Assembly: GCA_963989385.1 (NCBI GenBank) | Contig: OZ022501.1 | Span: forward strand, 22,158,102 to 22,222,101 | Direction of reading: 5' to 3' | Length of the DNA: 64,000 nucleotides | Origin: Ctena decussata | Lineage: Eukaryota; Mollusca; Bivalvia; Lucinida; Lucinidae | In this document: positions 20,041 to 29,200 of the stretch, piece by piece | Numbering within the stretch: position 1 is the stretch's first letter | How the letters are laid out: each line of letters opens with the position of its first letter | Notes under the pieces: generated by a model | Told to the model about the DNA's origin: nothing | Database searches by the model: none | What the model saw: only the letters and a program-made list of their open reading frames with translations | Made by a program: the position numbers and the translations under genes

Positions 20041-21698
20041 TTATGCTCCCCGAAGGGTGAGCATATAGTTGCCGCTTTGTCCGTCCGTCTGTCCGTCATT
20101 CCGTCCGTCCGTCCGTCCGTCACACTTTTGTCCGGAGCATATCTCTGAAAGTATAAGGGGGAACTAAATGAAACTTCACACATTGATAGAGGTCAACGAG
20201 GGGAAGAGCAGTGCACAAGAACCGTAACCCTGTCACAAGTATTTACCAAGTTAGCTCCCTTTCCAGTTTTTTCAATATTTTGCTTGTCCGGAGCATACCT
20301 CTGAAAGTATAAGGGGGAACTAAATGAAACTTCACACATTGATAGAGGACAATGAGAAGAATTGCAGTGCACAAGAACCGTAACCCTGTCACAAGTATTT
20401 AGGAAGTTAGCTACCTTTCCATTTTTTTCGTCCGTCCGTCCGTCACACTTTTGTCCGGAGCATATCTCTGAAAGTATAAGGGGGAACTAAACGAAACTTC
20501 ACACATTGATAGAGGTCAACAAGGGGAAGAGCAGTGCACAAGAACCGTAACCCTGTCACAAGTATTTACGAAGTTAGCTCCCTTTCCAGTTTTTTCAATA
20601 TTTTGCTTGTCCGGAGCATATCTCTTAAAGTATAAGGGGGAACTAAACGAAACTTCACACATTGATAGAGGACAATGAGAAGAATTGCAGTGCACAAGAA
20701 CCGTAACCCTGTCACAAGTATTTAAGAAGTTAGCTCCCTTATCATTTTTTTTCAATATTTTGCATGTCCGGAGCATATCTCTGAAAGTATAAGGGGGAAC
20801 TAAATGAAACTTCACACATTTATAGAGGACAATTAGAGGAAGTGCAGTGCACAAGAACTGTAACCCTATCACAAGTATTTACGAAGTTAGCTCCCTTTCC
20901 ATTTTTTTCAATATTAAGCTTGTCTGGTGCATATCTCCAAAAGTATTAAAGGGAACTTAATGAAACTTCATACATTGAAAGAGGGTAATAAGAGAAAATG
21001 CAGAGCACAAGAACCATAACCCTGTCTTCAGTATTTGCAAAGTTAGCTCCCTATTTTTTAGTATTTTGCATGTCCAGAGCATATCTCTGAAAGTATAAAA
21101 GGGAACTTAGTGAAACTTCACACACTAATAGAGGGCAATGAATGAAAGTGCAGAACACAAGAACCATGACTCTGTCATAAGTAATTACACAGTTAGCTCC
21201 CTTCTTAATTTGTGGTTTATTGTGCTTGTATAGAGCATATCTTAGGAAGTATTGAAGGAAACTGAATATAATTTCACACATTGATAGAGGGTAATGAAAG
21301 GAAGTGCAGAGCTTAAGAACTATAACCCTACCTTTAGTAATTACGGAGTTAGCTTCCTTCCTAATTTTTCAGTTATTTAGCTTGTCCGGAGTATATCTCT
21401 GTACATATTTAAGAGAACATGAATGAAACTTCACATATTGATAATAGAGGGCAATGACAAGAAGTGCAGAGCAGAAGAACCATAACTGTATCCCAAGTTA
21501 TTTTGGAGTTACTTCCCTTCTTATTTTTTCTCAGTTGTATGTATGTCTAGAGCATTGCTCTAAAAGTATTGAAAAGAATTTTTTTTTCCATTTTAAATTG
21601 CATTTAATTTACACAGAAAATCACTCCTTCACCAGGATACCCATTCTCCTATTCCAAGCCTTCGGGGAGCATCCATCGGTTCCACCGATTTTCTTGTT
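20041..21698 (+). mobile_element. Tandem-array element A4 (HINE/Pearl-like), complete
   Basis: Perfect 14-bp subterminal inverted repeats, ATGCTCCCCGAAGG (20043-20056) and CCTTCGGGGAGCAT (21659-21672). A TCCGTCCGTC microsatellite follows the 5' end (20078-20120). About nine monomers of 120-150 bp start near GTCCGGAGCATATCTCTGAA, becoming more diverged to the right. The end is hairpin ATCGGT-TCC-ACCGAT (21675-21689) then TTTCTTGTTTTT. Repetitive minus-strand frames (MCEVSFSSPLYFQRYAPDK) are artefacts of the array. A fragment of the same family is at 38575-39220. Confidence 0.78.
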
Positions 21699-21699
21699 T

Positions 21700-22084
21700 T
21701 TCCAGTTAACAGAACTTGCTTATACTATAAATTGCTTTTTTACATCTTCTTTATTTCATTTTTTGGAATTATTGGCGAGTTCTAACTGGTGAGTTATGGT
21801 TCTAGGTTATAGCACTATCTCTTAGTGCCCTTTATTAATACATGTATGTGAAATTTCATTCAGTTCCCCTTTATTCTTTCAGAGATCCATTGATCTGAAG
21901 TCAGGAGTGCTAATACCTGGACTACAAAACCCACAGCAACATAGAACATAGTTGGCAGAAGATGAATTCAAGAATACTTCTTGTCCTTTTGAACTCATTA
22001 CTGTCTCGCACTGACTTATTGGAAAGCGTACCCATGGAGTTATCCATATAACAGTATCTTTTTATGGATGCCTTCGCCAGCAGT
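21700..22084. other. Unassigned AT-rich stretch
   Basis: Apart from short AT-rich frames I see nothing here between element A4 and the SINE. Confidence 0.5.
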
Positions 22085-22372
22085 CATTAAAGCACAATCA
22101 GTAGGGCATCTGACTTATAACCAAAGGTCCTGGGTTCGATACCTGGTCAGGCCACTTACTTTCATTTCTCCTTCTGCTGACTCAAGAAGGGCAGTTGTCA
22201 GTTACTGGTGGAAGTAAGTGCACTTAGTACTGGTTAACTGCTTAGGAGGTCTAAGCCTGCCCAGGAAAAGTGTGGTTAGGTTAGGTTAAGTGACCGTCCC
22301 GACATTACCATAGCTGTTTACCATGGACGTTAAACAATACACAACATTATTGCTTTTTTTTTTTTTTTTTTT
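22085..22372 (+). mobile_element. tRNA-derived SINE
   Basis: The head has an A-box-like AGCACAATCAGTAGGGC and a perfect B box GGTTCGATACC (22133-22143). The body contains TCAAGAAGGGCAGTTGTCAG, and the tail region GTTAAACAATACACAACATT ends in a T-rich run. It is not a functional tRNA: there is no acceptor pairing and no intact cloverleaf. Confidence 0.75.
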
Positions 22373-23215
22373 GGAGATTGAAAATGTTAAATATTTGAAA
22401 TTTTATGGCATCTACCACAATTTATATCTGTACAAGGATACTGTTATATTTTGTACCAGGTAATAAAGTGACACTGGTTAAGAAGAATATACATTTCAAT
22501 TACTCTTTATTACATCAGCAGCAACTGATATTAATGTTAAACACATTCTGTATATCAGTGCTGCTGAATAATAGAGATGATACCCCTACCAGTGCAGTCT
22601 ATGGGCCTCGTCCTGGAATGTAATCGCCTTGCTGATCATGCAGAATATTTTTGTTATTGACTTTGTTTTAACTTTAAGAGTTTACACTATATATGATAAT
22701 ACTAATACTCATAAAAACAATAATAGTCATAATACTCTTGACAGTGCTGTTGTTGCAGTTTATATTTCTATGAATTATACATTATGACAAGTTTACTCAT
22801 TTTTTCTGTAAAATATGTGCACTAAATCTGTCATTTAATTACAACAAACAAATGGTCAAATACATACATATTATGAATCTTGAAAATCAAAATTGAATAA
22901 TTTCATACAGTTTGGTAAATTTCTTGGAGTACATTTAAGCTTAGTATATGCTGTTCTTTTCAAAAAATTAAAATAAAGCAACTGTGATAGCTTGTGACCT
23001 TCAAAACTATGGCATGAATAGGTTGTACTGTTTGATAATATTTATTTCTTTTATAGGTATCAAATCAAGCTTTATATGAACTATTGTTTTGAACAAACTA
23101 CTAGAAAGTGTGAGATATTATTGGATTGTGTTTTATTTTGTGATTGGATTGTGTATGTGCTATCTTCTCTGGATATAGACTGACTTGTTGTTCCCTATTA
23201 CTGAGGAAGAGGACA
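22373..23215. other. AT-rich 5' flank of the Helentron ORF
   Basis: No gene is seen. A TGA at 23141-23143 closes the Helentron frame upstream. The frame then opens with TTG, so the first ATG is at 23216. The 5' transposon terminus must lie somewhere here or further left, but I could not recognise it. Confidence 0.5.
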
Positions 23216-26200
23216 ATGCCTCGAACAAAGAACTGGAGACGTTCTGCAGCCAGGAAGATGGTTTTGGATAGAAGCTGTGACTGCCAGACTGGGTTGACTC
23301 CTGAGTCGACTCCTAAATTCGGGTTGACTCCTGAGTCGACTCCTAAATTCGGGTTGACTCCTGAGTCAACTCCTAAATTCGGGTTGACTCCTGAGTCGAC
23401 TCCTAAATTCATGCAGACTTCAGAGTCTGTCATGACCAAGGGCCTCTTAGAGGCAAGACCTGTCAGCGTGCAGGCACAACAAAGGAATAAACAATGTCTT
23501 TTGACCAAAGATTATAAAATAGACTCACAAAGTACAGCTAATAATCAAAGGAATGAACAAAGTCAGTTGACCAAAGATTATGAAACCAGTATTGAAGAGA
23601 AGCATTGTCAAATAGACTCACAAAATACAGATCATAATACTTTGCCATACAGTTCTGGTACCAGTACTTTTCCAGATATATTGACCAAAAGTAAAGGTCC
23701 TTGTTTGACTGAGTATGATAATGGAAGTCAACCTTTTAAGCTAATTTCATTTTCAACATCGTTTGAGTTAGATTGTGCTAAGAACACACAGGTTGCCACA
23801 CCGGTAACTGATAGTTTTCAACCGGGCTCTTGCAATCATTGTTTAGAGAGCTTAAAGCCATTTAATTCACAGTCATTTATCTGTGGCTCATTTCATCAAG
23901 GAAGTGACAGATTCAGTGTAGAGTCTCGGGGAAGCCAGTGTGTGTCAAATTCTCTTTGTGCCGTTATTCATGCTCAATTTTCAAATACTTGTTCAAGTAC
24001 TGAGATAGACCATATACTTATCGAAGGAGATATTCTGTACCAAAAAATCTTATGTTCATTGAAAGCTGAACAGAAATACACCAGTAGATTGTTAACTTTT
24101 GACGAAATTCCAGAAAATGTAAATGTCTTCAAAAGAGATATACATATCATAAAGTCAGATGTTGTTTCTGGCATTGCAGTACAGCAGTTTGGCAACTCAT
24201 CTTCTCCAACTCTTCATCAGTCAATGTATACAGCATTTCATTCTTCTTCATATGTTCTGGTCATGATTGGTGCAATATGTTCTGCAGTTTACAAAAAAGA
24301 TGGCATGTACAATTTTTTTGATTCACATTCTCATGCTAAAAATGGTCTTTCATCATGCGATGGATATTCAGTTTTGATAAGATTCAGTTCTTTAGATGAT
24401 TTGATCACTTACATGTATGCCTTATATGAAAGCATGCAAATAAACATGACAACGCAGTATGACTTGCTGCCAGTTGCTCTGACATTTACAGAAAATTTTC
24501 ATGTTGGTATAGATCAGATTGACAATGTGGTTTCTTCTCAAAAGCAACATCTAGCTCAGCCAAGCAATTTAGAGCCGTCTTGTAATTATTTAGCAGTTGA
24601 TAGGAGTTTGCAGTTTGATTGTTTACCTGAAACAATAAGTGAAAGTGAGCTTGAATATAGGGTAACTGATGATTCAGAAAGTCTTCTTGAAAATTATTTT
24701 GAAGATCAAAATATCAGACAGCAGAAAAAAACACAAGATATTGCTGTGGAAATAAGCATGCAGAAGAAAACCTGTGGTGACAAAATAAGGAAAAAACGCA
24801 CTGCATACAATGCTGCATTTAAAAAGAAACAAAGAAGTAAGTTAGCTTTTAAAGAAAAAGAAAGGGTAAATCAGCTTGCTTCAAAACAGGCTGCTAGAAA
24901 GAAGCCAGCTTTTAATGAAAAAGAAAGGGTCAATCAGCTTGCTTCAAAACAGTCTGCCAGAAAAAATATGGATGTGTTAGCAACAGAGTGTGCTAAAAAA
25001 CAGTCTGCTAGAAAGAAGCCAGCTTTTAAAGAAAAAGAAAGGGTAAATCAGCTTGCTTCAAAAAAGTCTGCTAGAAAGAATCCAGCTTTTACAGAAAAAG
25101 AAAGAGCATATCAGCTTGCTTCAAAAGAGACTGCTAGAAAGAATCCAGCTTTCGCAGAAAAAGAAAGGGTTAATCAGCTTGCTTCAAAACAGTCTGCTAG
25201 AAGGAAGCCAGCTTTTAAAGACAAAGAAAGGGTTAATCAGCTTGCTTCAAAAAAGTCTGCCAGAAAGAATCCAGCTTTTACAGAAAAAGAAAGGGTAAAT
25301 CAGCTTGAATCAAAGCAGTCTGCTAGAAGTAAGCCAGCTTTTAAAGACAAAGAAAGGGTTAATCAGCTTGCTTCAAAAAAGTCTGCCAGAAAGAATCCAG
25401 CTTTCAAAGACAAAGAAAGGGTTAATCAGCTTGCTTCAAAAAAGTCTGCCAGAAAGAAACCAGCTTTTAAAGACAAAGAAAGGGTAAATCAGCTTGCCTC
25501 AAAACAGTCTGCTAGAAAACATGTGGATGTGCTAGCAAAAGAATGTGCTAAAAAACAGTCTGCTAGAAAGAATCCAGCTTTTAAAGACAAAGAAAGGGTA
25601 AATCAGCTTGCATCAAAGCAGTCTTCTAGAAAAAATATGGATGTGTTAGCTAAAGAACGTGCTAAAAAGCAGAGTGCAAGAAAGATACCAGGTGCATTAG
25701 CGAAAGAATGTGCACAGAAACTAGCAGACAGACAAGACCCAGATTTTAAAGAAAAAGAGAAGATATATCAACTTGCCAGTAAACGTAAGCAAAGACAAAA
25801 ACCTTTTGTTCAAGAATGTGAAAGGATTGCTCAGCAGCAGCGTAGGCAAGAGAAAAGAAAATTGGAAGACACACTTGAGCTGAACAGGGAAAACAAAAGG
25901 CATAAAATTGCTGAAGAAAAAGTGCATAAAACTGACCCATGTGAAGTATTTGAGAGAAAAAGACATGATAGTGTAGAAAAATGTCTTAAACAGTTTCATG
26001 AAAATATTGCAGTAGGACCTCTGTTTGTATGTACTTGTTGTCACCAAACATGGTTTCGAAAAAGTGTATCAATGCTGAAAAAAAGTAACATTATGAGATG
26101 CAGTTTGAATTACTGCACAAAATTTAAGTCAGTCAATAGTGAAGAGTGGATATGTCACACTTGTTTGTCAGCATTAAAAGATTGTAAAGTTCCAAAACTG

Positions 26201-29200
26201 TCTGTCGCAAATGGAATGAAATGGCCAAACAAACCTGCAGAGCTAGACTTGCACCAGCTTGAAGAAAGATTAATAGCACTGCGTATTCCATTCATGCAAA
26301 TTAGAGAACTGCCACGTGGTGGTCAGTATTCACTTAAAGGAAATGTAATCAATGTACCTGTTGATATTCAACCCACTGTTGACTCTCTTCCAAGACCCAT
26401 GGATGAAAATTTTACAATTGCCATCCAGTTGAAGAAAAAGCTTTCATATAAGAAAATAGATTTTAAAGAAAATGTAAGACCCATGAGAGTTCTGACAGCA
26501 TTACACTGGCTTCTGACTAATAGTGATATGTATAAAAATTCTGGCATTACAGTTGACAACAACTGGTTTCAAGCAGTAACTGAAAGTGCAGAGGATACTG
26601 TAAGAGAGTTTCTGGAAGTGTCAGTACAAAATACAATTCCTGATATTGACATAAATAACTCAGTGCTGGATGAAGATAAAACAGTTCCTTTAGTACCTAA
26701 AGACAGAGAAAAGGGTGATGGATATGAATCAGATGGATTCAGTGAGGTAGATAATAATGAGCGTGTTGGAAATGTTGATACCTTAGTGGATGATGCTAAT
26801 ATTGAAAATAAGTTTGATCAAGTGTTGACCTTTGCTCCTGGAGAAGGACGGCATCCCCTTAGCTTGTATCAGGATACAGATGCAGAGTATTTATGTTTTC
26901 CTACTATATTCTGTGGTCAGAGGCGTCCTGATAAGACTGAAAGAACAACTTTAGTTCATTACAGTGACATTGTTAAATGGGAGTTACGAAGTGTTGATAG
27001 AAGGGCTGCTCAGTCTGTTCCAAACATTTTCTTTAAGCATAAAAAGCTGCAAATGAAACAAATAAGTGACAAAGTTAACTTAGCTGTAAGAAGATGTAAA
27101 AGTAAAGGCAAGAAAATTACTGCCGCTGAGGCAAGAGATCCAGCATATTTGCAGAGACTTGTGAAACTTGATGAAGGTTATTGTATATTTCGTCAGCTTA
27201 GAAATTCTCCAGCTTATTTAGAAAAAAGAAAGAAAGACATATTTGCAATGATCAGGCAACTGTCTTTACCTACTTGGTTTGTATCTTTGTCAGCAGCTGA
27301 TACCAGATGGAATGATCTTTTGAAAATGTTAGCAAAACTGAATGATGCAATTGAGTATTCAGACAAGGATGTAGAGGCTTTAACTTGGCAAGAGAAAACA
27401 AGACTTGTTCAGAAAGACCCAGTAACTTGTTCAAGATATTTTGATCACAGAGTACAAGAATTCTTGAACACTGTCCTTAAAAGTGAGGTTGAACCTGTTG
27501 GAAAAGTGATAGATTTCTTCTATAGAGTGGAATTTCAACAACGTGGGTCTCCTCATATCCACATGCTTATTTGGATTGAAAATGCGCCTAAGTTTGGAAA
27601 AAACACAGAGGAAGAAATAATTCAGTTTGTTGATAGTTACCTAACATGCAGTACTGATGATGAAGAAATCGGGGAGCTTGTTGAACTTCAGTCACATAAA
27701 CATTCGAAGTCTTGCAGAAAGAAAGGAAAAGCAGTCTGTAGATTTGGATTTCCTTTGCCTCCCCTCCCAAGAACAATGTTGTTGCATCCTCTTGATGAAG
27801 ATATAGAAAAATACAAAAAGAAACACTCAGAGCTTCAAAAGTCAATGAATGAGTACAAAGATGTCCCTGAAATTGCATTTGATGAGTTTTTGGAGCAAGT
27901 TGCCCAGATGGACTTTGAAAATTACATCAAGTGTATAAGAAGTTCACTTAGTGCTCCCAAAATTTTCCTTAAGCGGAATCCTAATGAGATGAGAATTAAT
28001 TTGTATAACAAAACAGTTCTTCTTGGCTGGAAGGCAAATCTTGATATTCAGATAGTTCTTGAACCGTATGGTTGTGCAGCATATGTTGTTGGTTATATAA
28101 GCAAATCTCAAAGAGGCATGAGCGCACAGCTTGATGCTGCAGCAAAAGAAGCTCGCAAAGGAAATTTTGATATAAAGAAACAAGTAAGACATATTGGGAA
28201 TGTATTTTCAAACTGTGTTGAAGTGAGTGCACAGGAAGCAGTATATCTTGCTCTTCAGATTCCTTTAACAAAAGCTACAAGGGACATTGTTTTCATCAAT
28301 ACCTCTATCCCAGCAGAAAGAGTGTTTTTACTGAAATCTAAAACTGTGCTTGATGAACTTCCTGCAGAATCTACTGACATAGAAGCAGACAATATAATTC
28401 AGAGGTATACCAAACGGCCTAGACAACTTCAGAATTTCTGTTTGGCAGATTATGTCTCTACAGTTGACATTGTTTATCCTAAAGGGAATAGGTTACCTGA
28501 GAGGTCTGAAGATACAAATGAAGATGAAGGAAATTCATATGATTCTAGTGATGAAAATGATGAAGATGGTAATGATGAGAGTATTGACTCAGAATATCAT
28601 AGATCAGACTTGTTATATGTAGCAAAGAATGGGACAAAGTATAAACATAGGAGAGTTCCTAGAATTATACGTTATGTGAGGTATGATGTGAAGAAAGACT
28701 CAGAAAATTACTACAGAGAACGACTAATGCTGTTTATGCCCTGGAGAAATGAAGCGAAAGATTTGTTAGGTTCGTTTCAAACATATGAAGCTCATTACAA
28801 TGTCTTGAAAGACAAGCTTGAATCCAAACGCAGCCAGTATGAACATCATATTGAAGAACTTGAGCTTGCAAGGCAAATGGCAGAAGAAGAAAATGCTTAT
28901 GATGAGATAGCACCAAACACAGAGCATGAAAACAGAGAAGCAGAAGAAGAAGGTGAAAGAGAAGCTGAAAACTTTGTATATTTTAATCCAGATAGAGTAG
29001 TAGAACATCGACAGTATGATATTGGTATAGAAATACAGTCTGCTTGTTCAGTGCCATCAGTAGAAATAAATGGAGTCATGTTACCCGATGAACAGTACTT
29101 AAATTTGCTCAGGAGTTTGAATTTGAGACAAAGAGAATTTTTTAATCATGTTCTATATTGGATAAAATTCAAAGAAGAACCACTTTATGCATTTTTGTCA

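Noticed and set aside
19809..21281. Repeated minus-strand frames with MCEVSFSSPLYFQRYAPDK-like peptides
   Set aside because: They are six-frame translations of the A4 tandem monomers. The peptide repeats because the DNA repeats, with no conserved domain or start context.
22085..22160. tRNA gene
   Set aside because: The A and B boxes are present but the acceptor stem and cloverleaf are not. A SINE body follows.
23144..23215. Start of the Helentron protein at 23144
   Set aside because: The codon there is TTG. The first in-frame ATG is 23216, with a good context, and a TGA lies just before 23144.
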